Shown: positions 34,030-41,745 of the stretch, one piece after another | Position numbering within the stretch: position 1 is the stretch's first letter | How the letters are laid out: each line of letters opens with the position of its first letter | Source of the DNA: RGIG5579 sp045655865 | Lineage (GTDB): Bacteria > Bacillota > Clostridia > Oscillospirales > SIG627 | Length of the DNA stretch: 52,940 nt | Reading direction: 5' to 3' | NCBI GenBank assembly: GCA_045655865.1 | Contig: JAZOQB010000016.1 | Location: 1-52,940, forward strand | Made by a program: the position numbers and the translations under genes | Notes under the pieces: model-generated | The model's input: only the letters and a program-made list of their open reading frames with translations | Told to the model about the DNA's origin: nothing | Databases searched by the model: none

Positions 34030-34058
34030 TTGTTTTTTCGGAAAAAGGATGCTATGAT
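34030..34058 (+). promoter_or_regulatory. promoter of rpsT
   Basis: -35 TTGTTT (34030-34035), 17 nt, then -10 TATGAT (34053-34058). Confidence 0.65.
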
Positions 34059-34092
34059 ATTCTCGTTTAGTATCGTCAAGGAGGTGAATCGT

Positions 34093-34356
34093 TTGCCGAA
34101 TATCAAGTCTGCAAAGAAGCGTGTTTTGGTTTCCGAAAAGAAAGCGGAGATCAATAAGGCTTTTGTTACCACGGTGAAAACCACCGCGAAGAAGTTTGAA
34201 AAGGCCCTGGAAGAGGGGAATCAGGAGGCAGCTCAGGCGGCCTACAAGGCGGCGGTCAAGAAGATCGACACCGCAGTTTCCAAGGGCTATGTTCATAAGA
34301 ACACCGCAGCAAGAAGAAAGAGCCGCATGGCAAAGAAGATCAACGCTGCCGGGTAA
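34093..34356 (+). CDS. rpsT: 30S ribosomal protein S20
   Basis: S20 binds 16S rRNA in the body of the small subunit. The 87-residue protein starts PNIKSAKKRVLVSEKK and has the family's AVSKGYVHKNTAARRKSRMAKKIN ending. The start codon is TTG at 34093, placed by AAGGAGGTGAATCG. An in-frame ATG at 34030 would lie within the promoter and is rejected. It is a single-gene unit with a strong terminator right after it. Confidence 0.96.
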   Translation: MPNIKSAKKRVLVSEKKAEINKAFVTTVKTTAKKFEKALEEGNQEAAQAAYKAAVKKIDTAVSKGYVHKNTAARRKSRMAKKINAAG

Positions 34357-34370
34357 GATGAGCCAAAAGA

Positions 34371-34402
34371 AAAAGCTACGAGATATTCGTAGCTTTTTTT
34401 CT
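34371..34402. terminator. rpsT terminator overlapping the M50 gene end
   Basis: AAAGCTACGA and TCGTAGCTTT form a 10-bp stem with loop GATAT and a run of seven T. On the minus strand the same stem encodes the last codons and TAG stop of the M50 protease gene, so it may stop both transcripts. Confidence 0.88.
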
Positions 34403-34975
34403 TTGTCCGGCCACATCTTCCAGAAGAAGAGAGAAGGCCAAAAGAAGAAGGGAGCCGTTTTTGACTTCTATGAAAAGGAAAAGCCCCAGGCCAAGAAGAG
34501 AGAGAAGAAACAAGCGGCTGATCCAAAAGGAAAACCAGAACACCCATCCCACCTCCCAGTATAGACTGAGAAAGGCGGAAAGTGCGCGTTCTCCGTCCAG
34601 TCCCCGGATGGGTATGAGATTGATAAGACAAAAAAGTGTGTTGCAGAAGAAAAAGTAGAGAGATGGCTCTGAGAGTTGGGTGCGGATCCACAAGAAAGCC
34701 GCTGCGCAACCCAAAAGGTTTGCCAGAGGTCCGGACAAAAACAGAACGATTTCCCGACGGTAGGATAAGAGAGGGGCATCCGTTTCGATTTTTGCTCCTC
34801 CAATAGAAAAGGAAAATTTTGCCGGGCGACATCGTAGGCAGAGCATGGCGAGAAGATGCCCCAGCTCGTGTAAGGCGGCAGCCAGAAGAAAGAGAAGAAT
34901 TTCAAAGGGCCGACATTGCCAAAATAAAAGCAAAAAAGGAATGAGAACGAAGGCTTGCGAAAAATAGCGCCTCAC
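34376..34975 (-). CDS. small M50 (site-2-protease-type) membrane metalloprotease
   Basis: A 199-residue integral membrane protein with the zinc motif HELGH in the first third (LLAAALHELGHLLAML) and NLIPIRGLDGERAL later, which is the N-x-x-P-x-x-x-L-D-G motif with the third zinc ligand. About five membrane segments are predicted. It is shorter than SpoIVFB (about 290), and no CBS or PDZ domain is present. M50 proteases cleave membrane-embedded regulators. Given the adjacent spoIIP and gpr, a sporulation role is tempting but unproven. It overlaps a tiny upstream gene as ATGA. Its final codons lie within the rpsT terminator. Confidence 0.85.
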   Translation of the reverse strand: MRRYFSQAFVLIPFLLLFWQCRPFEILLFLLAAALHELGHLLAMLCLRCRPAKFSFSIGGAKIETDAPLLSYRREIVLFLSGPLANLLGCAAAFLWIRTQLSEPSLYFFFCNTLFCLINLIPIRGLDGERALSAFLSLYWEVGWVFWFSFWISRLFLLSLLGLGLFLFIEVKNGSLLLLAFSLLLEDVAGQRKKATNIS

Positions 34976-35193
34976 AGGAAGACCTCTTCCCCTACATCGC
35001 CAAAGACCTCCGCCGCTTCACAGGTTTCCAGATCAAAGATCTCTCGCGCGGTTTCTGATTGAAAAAGCTTTTCAAAAGAAGAAAGAGAGAGAGTGGCCAG
35101 GTCTCCCTTTTCTTTCTCTGTATTGCCAAAGAGAAGGAGGTAAAAAAGGAAAAGAACAACCAGAGAAAAAAACAATTGTCCAAGTTTGTTCAT
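34972..35193 (-). CDS. tiny membrane protein coupled to the M50 protease
   Basis: A 73-residue protein with one N-terminal membrane segment (MNKLGQLFFSLVVLFLFYLLLFG) and an acidic tail of about 45 residues. No family is recognised. The ATG at 35193 has a strong CCCAGGAGGTTCT just before it. The longer open frame to 35655 runs antisense through the next lipoprotein and is rejected. Its stop overlaps the M50 start as ATGA, so it is a candidate partner, regulator or substrate of that protease. Confidence 0.72.
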   Translation of the reverse strand: MNKLGQLFFSLVVLFLFYLLLFGNTEKEKGDLATLSLSSFEKLFQSETAREIFDLETCEAAEVFGDVGEEVFL

Positions 35194-35250
35194 AGAACCT
35201 CCTGGGTGCTTTTTTACGGCGAGCGAAAGCGCTCGTTTACAAAATACATA

Positions 35251-35279
35251 TTGACACTTTTTGCTTTTTATTCTATAAT
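35251..35279 (+). promoter_or_regulatory. perfect-consensus promoter of the small lipoprotein
   Basis: TTGACA (35251-35256), 17 nt, TATAAT (35274-35279): a full sigma-A consensus. The lipoprotein is probably strongly expressed. Confidence 0.85.
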
Positions 35280-35328
35280 TTTCCTGTAGGGATTCATTCC
35301 CAAATAAAGAATATGAGAGGAAAGAACG

Positions 35329-35787
35329 ATGAAAAAAGTATTGTTTTCCATTCTTGCAGTTTTGATGATCCTCCCTGTGATCGCATCTTGCAGCTCCGCA
35401 CCTCAAGGAGAACCCGTGGAGGTTGCCAATGTAAAGATCATCAGCTATCTGAATGCTTACGAAGAAAATGAAACCGGTGCACTTACCTCCAAGGTCGATA
35501 AAGAGCTTGCCCAGACTCTCTTTGAAGGAGCAGTCAACGCTTATGTGACCCAAGGGGAGACCATGACACTTAGCGATCTGATGAAGGGCTACGCCTACGA
35601 GCTGGATTCTTCCGCTTACTACGATGAGGGAACCAAAATGTACACCAGATTGCAAAATACTGATGCCGATGAAGAGTCGGGCTGGTTCTGGAATTACTAC
35701 GTAAACGGAAAAGAGAGCGGCTTGGGAACTGAAATCAAGGCGGAAGACAAAATCGAGATCGTTCTTGAAAGAAACGCCCGCGGCTAA
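35329..35787 (+). CDS. small lipoprotein with DUF4430-like domain
   Basis: A 152-residue secreted lipoprotein with signal MKKVLFSILAVLMILPVIASC ending in lipobox IASC, so Cys21 would be lipidated. The C-terminal half, with the block SGWFWNYYVNGKESGLG followed by EIKAEDKIEIVLE, resembles the DUF4430 domain seen in cobalamin-binding and cell-surface proteins of Firmicutes. Function is unknown. A perfect sigma-A consensus promoter drives it, so it is probably abundant. It is followed at 31 nt by a DMT exporter without an intervening terminator. Confidence 0.8.
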   Translation: MKKVLFSILAVLMILPVIASCSSAPQGEPVEVANVKIISYLNAYEENETGALTSKVDKELAQTLFEGAVNAYVTQGETMTLSDLMKGYAYELDSSAYYDEGTKMYTRLQNTDADEESGWFWNYYVNGKESGLGTEIKAEDKIEIVLERNARG

Positions 35788-35818
35788 TATTGCGTTTTTA
35801 TTTTCCCTTATTTGATCT

Positions 35819-36760
35819 ATGAAAAAAAATCAACTTAAGGGTCCTCTGTTTTTACTTTTGGCGGCTCTGCTTTGGGGAACCACCTTCGTGGCACAGTCCA
35901 CGGCGGCGGACTCGGTGGAGCCGTTTACTTTCAATTGTTGCCGCCAGTTTTTGGGCGGGCTGGTTTTGATCCCGGTGCTTTTTTTCAAGAACCGGGGACA
36001 ACTGTTCCGCTACCTTCCTACGAAAGAGGATAAGAAACGGCTTTTGGTTTATGGCTTGATATGCGGCTTTTTGCTCTTTCTTGCAACCAATGCTCAGCAA
36101 TATGGCATCACCATGGGAACCAGCGCCGGCAAGAGCGGATTTATTACAGCCATCTATGTGATCCTGGTTCCGCTGTTTGGAGTCTGTTTGGGAAAACGGC
36201 TTCGATGGCCGGTTTGGATTTGCGTGTTTCTTACCGCAGTGGGAATGTATTTTCTCTGCATGGCGTCCTTCGATGCGGGACTTCGTGGCCTGGCGGAAAG
36301 TTTTACTATGACAAAAGGGGACCTGGTAAGCTTTTTGTGTGCCATTTTCTTTGCATTGCACATCATGGCAGTGGATCGCTTTGTCGGGAGGACCGACGGC
36401 GTATTTCTCTCCTGTGTTCAGTTCCTGTTTTGCGGCTTTTTTGGCTTTTTGGCCATGCTTCTTTTTGAAACTCCCAGTCTTTCCGGGATCTGGGCTGCTT
36501 CCGGCTCCATTCTTTACGCCGCCTTTTTCTCCTGTGGCATGGCGTACACCTTTCAGATCTTGGGGCAAAAACACACCTCTCCGGTTCTGGCGTCTATGAT
36601 CATGTGTCTGGAAGCGGTGTTTGCCGTGCTTTCTGACCTGATCTTTTTAAAGACTCCAATGTCTCCGGAAGAGGTTTGCGGTTGCCTTTTGATGTTTGTG
36701 GCCATTCTTAGCTCTCAGCTATTGGATGCTTTGCCTGGAAAGGATAGGAAAAAAATTTAG
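35819..36760 (+). CDS. EamA/DMT-family transporter
   Basis: A 313-residue inner-membrane protein with ten predicted helices in two EamA repeats. The N-terminal LFLLLAALLWGTTFVAQ and the SAGKSGFITAIYVILVPLFG segment before helix 4 are typical of the drug/metabolite transporter superfamily. The second repeat has SCGMAYTFQILGQK and PVLASMIMCLEAVFAVL. It likely exports a small metabolite such as an amino acid. Start ATG at 35819 has a poor ribosome binding site. It may be co-transcribed with the upstream lipoprotein gene. Confidence 0.88.
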   Translation: MKKNQLKGPLFLLLAALLWGTTFVAQSTAADSVEPFTFNCCRQFLGGLVLIPVLFFKNRGQLFRYLPTKEDKKRLLVYGLICGFLLFLATNAQQYGITMGTSAGKSGFITAIYVILVPLFGVCLGKRLRWPVWICVFLTAVGMYFLCMASFDAGLRGLAESFTMTKGDLVSFLCAIFFALHIMAVDRFVGRTDGVFLSCVQFLFCGFFGFLAMLLFETPSLSGIWAASGSILYAAFFSCGMAYTFQILGQKHTSPVLASMIMCLEAVFAVLSDLIFLKTPMSPEEVCGCLLMFVAILSSQLLDALPGKDRKKI

Positions 36761-36766
36761 AAAAAG

Positions 36767-36804
36767 AAAAATCTCTGTATCCGATGGATACAGAGATTTT
36801 TTTC
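36767..36804. terminator. bidirectional terminator between DMT and Lrp genes
   Basis: AAAAATCTCTGTATCC and GGATACAGAGATTTTT form a 16-bp stem closing on GAT, with T and A runs on either side. Confidence 0.92.
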
Positions 36805-36810
36805 GGTTTT

Positions 36811-37254
36811 TTATGAACGGGAAGAAATATCCACGTCTCGGGGTTCTACCGGAGTGGAAAAAACGATCTGCGTGCTGGTTCTTCCGAACTGCTGCAACGA
36901 TCCGATAAAGGATTCCAATTCCAAAGTGCAACGGAAGGCCGCCTTAATCAGCTGGGAATACTGTCCGGTGACGCAGGAGCACTCCAGCACGTTAGGACAG
37001 TTTTGAATGAAGGGGTAGAATTCGGCCTTTTGCTGGGGAGCCATTTCCAGGCTGATGAAAGCCGTGACGTCATATCCTAATTTGGTCCGGTCAATGGTCA
37101 TGTGGTAGCCCTTGATCAGGCCCTCCTGAGCCAGATGATCGATCCGGGCGGATACTGCAGGGGAAGAGAGAAATACCTCTTTGGCAATCTCTTTGACCGG
37201 GATTCTTGCATTCTTTTGTAGCATTTGAATGATTTTTTCGTCAATTTTATCCAT
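36811..37254 (-). CDS. Lrp/AsnC-family transcriptional regulator
   Basis: A 147-residue Lrp-type regulator. The N-terminal helix-turn-helix reads DEKIIQMLQKNARIPVKEIAKEVFLSSPAVSARIDHLAQEG, followed by a RAM effector-binding domain (CSCVTGQYSQLIKAAF). Such proteins sense amino acids and bind DNA as octamers. The convergent neighbour is a DMT exporter, so it may regulate an amino-acid exporter. It is a single-gene unit. A short TAGGA-AA-TCCTA palindrome at 37362-37373 lies upstream of its promoter and could be an operator, but that is weak. Confidence 0.92.
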   Translation of the reverse strand: MDKIDEKIIQMLQKNARIPVKEIAKEVFLSSPAVSARIDHLAQEGLIKGYHMTIDRTKLGYDVTAFISLEMAPQQKAEFYPFIQNCPNVLECSCVTGQYSQLIKAAFRCTLELESFIGSLQQFGRTSTQIVFSTPVEPRDVDISSRS

Positions 37255-37299
37255 AACCGTTAGACCTCACTTCATGCTGCCGAAAAATATTTTCATCGC

Positions 37300-37328
37300 A
37301 TTTTAGCACAAAGCTTTAAAAAAATCAA
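37300..37328 (-). promoter_or_regulatory. promoter of the Lrp gene
   Basis: On the minus strand -35 TTGATT (37328 to 37323), 17 nt, then -10 TAAAAT (37305 to 37300). Confidence 0.7.
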
Positions 37329-37383
37329 GGAAAAACCGATCATTCTTAATTATATTTTGTATAGGATTTCCTAATAGCTGATT

Positions 37384-38031
37384 TTATTCCGGATCATTCC
37401 GGGAAAAAAGGATCCAGGGAACCGTATCTTTCGGTGGAACGGAAAAGCTGAGCTGTTCTCCGGTCATGGGATGAGAAAAGCCGATTTTATGGCAAAGCAA
37501 GGCCAGACCGTGTCCGCTTCCACCGTATTTTCGATCTCCGTAAAGGGGCATTTTTCGGGAGGCAAATTGCACTCGGATCTGATGCGTCCGGCCGGTTTTT
37601 GGCCAAACCTGTACCAGCGCAAGCCCCTCTTTTTCTTCCAGAACCCGGTACGAGAGCAGGGCTGATTTTGTGCCACGGCGCTCCCTTTTGACGGGAAAGA
37701 CCTTATTTTTTTGACGGTCGTAGTAGAGAAGGTCTGAAAGGGTCCCTTCTTTTTGTTCCGGAGGTGAGGTAAGAACACACAGGTATTCTTTTTGGAAATT
37801 TCCCCCACTGATGTCTCCGCTGAGAATGGCGGCAGCTTTGGAATGACGCGCGAAGACCATCACACCCTCAGTTTCCCGATCCAAACGGTGAACGGGAAAG
37901 ATCTCGCCGCCAAGTTCCGCCTGAAGCCGCGCAGGGAGACTGTCTCGGCCCCTGTCATCCTTTTGTGAGAGGACTCCGGCCTTTTTGACCGCTACCACAA
38001 GAGCGTTATCTTGGTAAAGAATGGTTGTCAT
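37384..38031 (-). CDS. RluA/RluD-family pseudouridine synthase
   Basis: A 215-residue RluA-type pseudouridine synthase that isomerises uridine in rRNA or tRNA. It has the catalytic VHRLDRETEGVMVFA with the essential aspartate, WPKTGRTHQIRVQFA and YGDRKYGG. It lacks an N-terminal S4 domain and is short for the family (usually 220-320). The ATG overlaps the NERD gene stop as ATGA. It is the last gene of a murC-NERD-pseudouridine-synthase unit. Confidence 0.9.
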   Translation of the reverse strand: MTTILYQDNALVVAVKKAGVLSQKDDRGRDSLPARLQAELGGEIFPVHRLDRETEGVMVFARHSKAAAILSGDISGGNFQKEYLCVLTSPPEQKEGTLSDLLYYDRQKNKVFPVKRERRGTKSALLSYRVLEEKEGLALVQVWPKTGRTHQIRVQFASRKMPLYGDRKYGGSGHGLALLCHKIGFSHPMTGEQLSFSVPPKDTVPWILFSRNDPE

Positions 38032-38738
38032 GTTACATCGTTTCGATCCATCCTGCGCACCGCCTTGGCGTGAATGATTTTTCTTCGCCGACTGCGTACG
38101 CAGTTTTTTCGAATTAGCCTTTCCAGAGAGAGAATTTTCTGTCGCGATAAATAAAAGGTTCCCGGCCTGGCAGTGAGAGGCACTTTCCTTTTGGTGGTTT
38201 TTCCTCCGCTTTTGATGTACGGTGCTAACTCTTCCAATCGGACCAAACCGGCCACGCGTTTGCTAAAATGGACTTTTTTTGAGGTGAACACTACGATTCC
38301 TTTTACCGGTATACCGGAAAGGGAACGGTTCTTCATTAAAACCCGGCGCAGGGCCTTTTGGTGAATTTCATTTTGTAGAAGCGGGGAGTGGAGACGAACC
38401 ACTTTGTCGCCGTAAATTTGGACCCATTCTTTTTGGCCTACCCGGATCTTTCCGTTGTGACTCTTGGTCTCAATGACAAAAATACCCCATTTGCAAAGCA
38501 GAATGTGATCGATCTGCGTTGTTCCGCGATCCGTTTTTAAAAAGACGTTGTCAAAGAGGACCGATCCGGGGAACTCTTTTTGGATGTACCGGGACACCTT
38601 CTCTTCTGCCCGGTCTCCAAAGTGAAGGATCTTGTTGCGCTGCACTTCACGGTGGATTCGCAATCCTAAAAGGAACAAGAGTGCCACGGCGTCTACCGCA
38701 AAGAAAATGACAAGAGCAAGAATGATCGGATCGTTCAT
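38028..38738 (-). CDS. membrane-anchored NERD-domain protein
   Basis: A 236-residue protein with one N-terminal membrane segment (about 5-26) and a NERD (nuclease-related) domain. Visible are GDRAEEKVSRYIQKEF, IDHILLCKWGIFVIETKSHNGKI with the nuclease-fold D...E-x-K pattern, and a basic C terminus (RSRRRKIIHAKAVRR). NERD proteins are thought to act on DNA, but no activity is established. Its coding region overlaps both murC and the pseudouridine synthase by 4 nt, giving translational coupling. Confidence 0.88.
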   Translation of the reverse strand: MNDPIILALVIFFAVDAVALLFLLGLRIHREVQRNKILHFGDRAEEKVSRYIQKEFPGSVLFDNVFLKTDRGTTQIDHILLCKWGIFVIETKSHNGKIRVGQKEWVQIYGDKVVRLHSPLLQNEIHQKALRRVLMKNRSLSGIPVKGIVVFTSKKVHFSKRVAGLVRLEELAPYIKSGGKTTKRKVPLTARPGTFYLSRQKILSLERLIRKNCVRSRRRKIIHAKAVRRMDRNDVT

Positions 38739-40117
38739 AGAGCTTTGCCGAGATCTAGGATTTTGTCGGTAAGCTGGACGATGTTTCCCGCACCCATGAT
38801 GATCAAAAGACCTTCTTCTTCCGAATTGCCAAGGGCGTCGGCGATCCTGTTCCAGTCACCCAAATAGCTTCCGTTGGGGCATTCCTTGGCCATTTTTTCA
38901 GCGGTAATGCCCGGTAGCGGAGCTTCCCGTGCGGGATAAATATCTGCGAAGATTACCGAATCTGCCAAGGCGAGAGCCGAGATAAATTCGTTCCAGTACG
39001 CCCGGGTTCTGGAAAAGGTGTGAGACTGGAAGACCACTGTGATTTTAGGATATCCCAGCTTTTTTGCACCGGTAAGGGTGGCTCGGATCTCGTCGGGATG
39101 GTGGGCGTAATCGTCAAAGACGGTCATCTTTCCGATCTTTCCACGGTATTCAAAGCGTCTTTTGACTCCTCGGAAGGAGGAAAGCCCCTGTCTTACCGCT
39201 TCTCCCGGTATTCCGGAAAGATAAGCAGCGGCAGCGGCAGCCAGAGCGTTGTCCACGTTGTGGATTCCGGGAACAAAAAGGGAAGCTTTGGTATAAAGAC
39301 CCTTTTCTGTTACGATGTCAAAGGAAAAAAAGCCCCGCTCCTCTCGAAGGTTTTCACACCAAAGATCCTTCTTTTCCTGTCGGGAAAAGAAAAACACGGG
39401 TGACTGGGTTTGTTGTGCCACCTGTCTTGCTCCCTGATTGTCAAAGTTTACGATCACCCGTCCGTCTTTTGCCAGATCCGCAAAGCAAATAAAGGAGCGT
39501 ATGACATCGGAGAGGGTGGGGAAGAAGTCTGCGTGGTCGTGTTCTACGTTGAGGATGACAGCCAAATGGGGGAAAAAATCCAAAAAAGAATTTTGGTATT
39601 CACAGGCTTCAAAGAGAAAATCCTCGCCTTGTCCCAGACGCCAGGTTCCGTCCAGCGTAGGTAGTACCGCCCCGGCCATGATCGTGGGGTCGCGAGTCGG
39701 ATCTGCTAAGAAAATGGAGGAGAGCATCCCTGTGGTAGTACTTTTTCCGTGGGTTCCCGCCACTGCGATGGGATTTTTCTTCAGACGCATCAGTTCTCCC
39801 AAAAATTGCGCCCGGGTCATTTCGCGGATCGCCATTTTTCTGGGGTAAGACAGAACCGGATCCTCCGGGTGAATGGCGCCGGTGTAAACGATCAGATCCA
39901 CGCCGCAGTAGTGATCCGGATCAAACGTGTTGTGAACCGGGATCCCGGCCATCTCCAGTTTTTTTGTGGTCTCGGAAGAGACGGCGTCATATCCCGCAGG
40001 CCGCGCGCCGTAGACTTTTGCGGCAAAAGCCAGAGAGGACATGCTGACCCCACCGATACCCAAAAAGTAAATTTTGGGCCTTTGTTCTAGAAAATTGAAA
40101 AAATTGTCATAAATCAT
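38735..40117 (-). CDS. murC: UDP-N-acetylmuramate--L-alanine ligase
   Basis: MurC adds L-alanine to UDP-MurNAc, the first step of peptide-stem assembly in peptidoglycan synthesis. The 460-residue protein starts with the nucleotide-sugar motif FLGIGGVSMSSLAF, followed by the ATP P-loop VAGTHGKSTTTGML, EACEYQNSF, VILNVEHDHADFF, and FDDYAHHPDEI. I use the ATG at 40117 with AGGTG upstream. A GTG start at 40129 is possible. First gene of the operon with the NERD and pseudouridine synthase genes, divergent from spoVG. Confidence 0.95.
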   Translation of the reverse strand: MIYDNFFNFLEQRPKIYFLGIGGVSMSSLAFAAKVYGARPAGYDAVSSETTKKLEMAGIPVHNTFDPDHYCGVDLIVYTGAIHPEDPVLSYPRKMAIREMTRAQFLGELMRLKKNPIAVAGTHGKSTTTGMLSSIFLADPTRDPTIMAGAVLPTLDGTWRLGQGEDFLFEACEYQNSFLDFFPHLAVILNVEHDHADFFPTLSDVIRSFICFADLAKDGRVIVNFDNQGARQVAQQTQSPVFFFSRQEKKDLWCENLREERGFFSFDIVTEKGLYTKASLFVPGIHNVDNALAAAAAAYLSGIPGEAVRQGLSSFRGVKRRFEYRGKIGKMTVFDDYAHHPDEIRATLTGAKKLGYPKITVVFQSHTFSRTRAYWNEFISALALADSVIFADIYPAREAPLPGITAEKMAKECPNGSYLGDWNRIADALGNSEEEGLLIIMGAGNIVQLTDKILDLGKAL

Positions 40118-40210
40118 TGTACACTTCACCTAAAATTCACATTGGTATTTTAAAATAAAAGAAAAGACGAGGGAATATTTTAATCACAAACTAAGGAGAG
40201 GAGAATTTCT

Positions 40211-40504
40211 ATGAAAATTACCGATGTTAAGATCCGAAAGATCTTTTCCGAAGGACCGATGCTTGCCATTGCCAGCATCACCTTTGACAACGTCTTTGTG
40301 GTTCACGACGTGAAAGTGATCTGCGCCAACGACCGATATTTTATTGTGATGCCCAGCCGCAAAAACGACGATGGCACTTACCGCGACATCGCCCATCCCA
40401 TCCGTGCAGACTTCCGTGCGGAAATGGAAGCGGTCGTGATCGAGGCCTATCGGCAAGCAAAAGAGCTGGGGGACACCACGGATGCGGCCACGGACGCTCA
40501 ATAA
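40211..40504 (+). CDS. spoVG: septation/regulatory RNA-binding protein SpoVG
   Basis: A 97-residue SpoVG, a small nucleic-acid-binding regulator that affects asymmetric septation, capsule and virulence genes in Firmicutes. The sequence MKITDVKIRKI, ASITFDNVFVVHDVKVI and FIVMPSRKNDDGTYRDIAHPI is typical. The ATG at 40211 follows AAGGAGAGGAG. I could not identify a clear sigma-H promoter in the 93-nt gap to murC. Confidence 0.96.
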   Translation: MKITDVKIRKIFSEGPMLAIASITFDNVFVVHDVKVICANDRYFIVMPSRKNDDGTYRDIAHPIRADFRAEMEAVVIEAYRQAKELGDTTDAATDAQ

Positions 40505-40550
40505 TCGATTGCCTTTATATTTTTATTATATCTTTCATTTTATGATTTTG

Positions 40551-40592
40551 CAACACTTCTTAAAAAACTTGAGAAGTGTTGCTTTCTTTCTT
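40551..40592 (+). terminator. terminator of spoVG
   Basis: AACACTTCT and AGAAGTGTT form a 9-bp stem around TAAAAAACTTG, followed by GCTTTCTTTCTT. The U-run is interrupted, so strength is uncertain. Confidence 0.6.
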
Positions 40593-40619
40593 GACGAAAA
40601 CCATAGTTTTCCATATAAT
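40591..40619 (+). promoter_or_regulatory. promoter of the 40657 membrane-protein gene
   Basis: TTGACG (40591-40596), 17 nt, consensus TATAAT (40614-40619). Confidence 0.8.
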
Positions 40620-40656
40620 GAATAGGGAAAGAAGAGGATCGCGAAAAGGAGAAAAT

Positions 40657-41652
40657 ATGAAGAAAAACGCCGTGAATTGGAAAAATCTTTTGCTCGGGTC
40701 AAAGCTTTTTCGCGTGCTCTCTGCTACCTTGCTTTTGACGTTGGGGGTTTATTTTTCGTTTCCGGAACGGGGGCTTTTGGCTACCTTTCCTCTGTGCTTT
40801 CTTTTTTCTTTCGGTGCGTTTTGGCTGTATTCCTCGCTGGCCTTTTTGTCCACAGGCGCCTTTTTGATTGCGTTTTTTTACGGAATGTTATCTTCCTTTC
40901 CGGCTTATCCGCAATTTGGAGTTGTGGCATTTCTCTGTGCGCTCGCGGGTGGGCTTTGTGCCAAAGGACTTCGTAGTTTGCGTGGGGGGAAAAAGCTTTT
41001 GTTTTCGCTTCTTTTCTTTTTTTCCCTTTTCATGGGCATGCTCCTTCCCCTTCTTTACATGGGGACTCCGACAGCCTATCTTGCCGCAAAGGATAGGGCC
41101 ACGGAATTTCTAAAAGAAAAATATCCGGACCAGCATTTTTCCCAAATGGTTTTCTATCGGGAAAATACCAAGGTCGGATATTTGGCTACTGTGTACTATG
41201 AGTACCAGGGAAATTGGCTTTCCTCTCAGCTTTTCTTTGGAGAAGAGGGAGTGGAAGACGGCTTTTTGACGGATTATTCGCTTTGGATGATGGAAAAATA
41301 CAAGTCGGAGCTCATTGGAATTTTGCAGAATGGGAGTCAGGCCATTATGGCGGAATCCATAGGTCTTTTGCAAAACGACCAGGTCCAAAGTTATCCCGGA
41401 AGCTACGGTGTTTTCCAAGAGGCGTGGATCCCTTGGATGCACTTTTCCGTAGGTTATCGTCAGGAAAAGCCGGACCGCCGGGACTTTGCCTTGGCGGTTA
41501 AGGAGAGCTTTGACCTGTTAAGGCAGGCAGAGTTTGATTACGGACAAATTACCTTTTACGCGCTGGATGCAGGAAATGTTGTGTATGAATGTTGTGTGAC
41601 TCCCGAAACCTGTCCGGAGGAAATCCTGGCTCTGGTGCGCTATGCCCGGTAA
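40657..41652 (+). CDS. multispanning membrane protein with C-terminal soluble domain, unknown
   Basis: A 331-residue protein. Residues about 17-150 hold five or six membrane segments. Residues about 155-331 form a soluble domain that reads FYRENTKVGYLATVYYEYQG and DYGQITFYALDAGNVVYECC. I do not recognise a family. The ATG at 40657 follows AAAAGGAGAAAAT, and a strong promoter is 38 nt upstream. It is a single-gene unit bounded by terminators. Confidence 0.72.
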   Translation: MKKNAVNWKNLLLGSKLFRVLSATLLLTLGVYFSFPERGLLATFPLCFLFSFGAFWLYSSLAFLSTGAFLIAFFYGMLSSFPAYPQFGVVAFLCALAGGLCAKGLRSLRGGKKLLFSLLFFFSLFMGMLLPLLYMGTPTAYLAAKDRATEFLKEKYPDQHFSQMVFYRENTKVGYLATVYYEYQGNWLSSQLFFGEEGVEDGFLTDYSLWMMEKYKSELIGILQNGSQAIMAESIGLLQNDQVQSYPGSYGVFQEAWIPWMHFSVGYRQEKPDRRDFALAVKESFDLLRQAEFDYGQITFYALDAGNVVYECCVTPETCPEEILALVRYAR

Positions 41653-41667
41653 AACGTTGCTATTTCT

Positions 41668-41705
41668 TTGAAAAAAGACCGCCTGACGGTCTTTTTTCTT
41701 TTTCT
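41668..41705 (+). terminator. terminator after the 40657 gene
   Basis: AAAAAAGACCG and CGGTCTTTTTT form an 11-bp stem around CCTGA, followed by more T-rich sequence. Confidence 0.88.
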
Positions 41706-41745
41706 CTTCTCATATAATGGAAAAAAACAAGGAGAGAAAAAGCCC

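Noticed and set aside
35194..35655. Long upstream extension of the 73-residue membrane protein
   Set aside because: It runs antisense to the lipoprotein gene. The ATG at 35193 has a strong GGAGG site directly upstream.
37362..37373. TAGGA-AA-TCCTA palindrome upstream of the Lrp gene as an operator
   Set aside because: A single short palindrome, 57-68 nt upstream of the -10 element, is not enough to call an operator.
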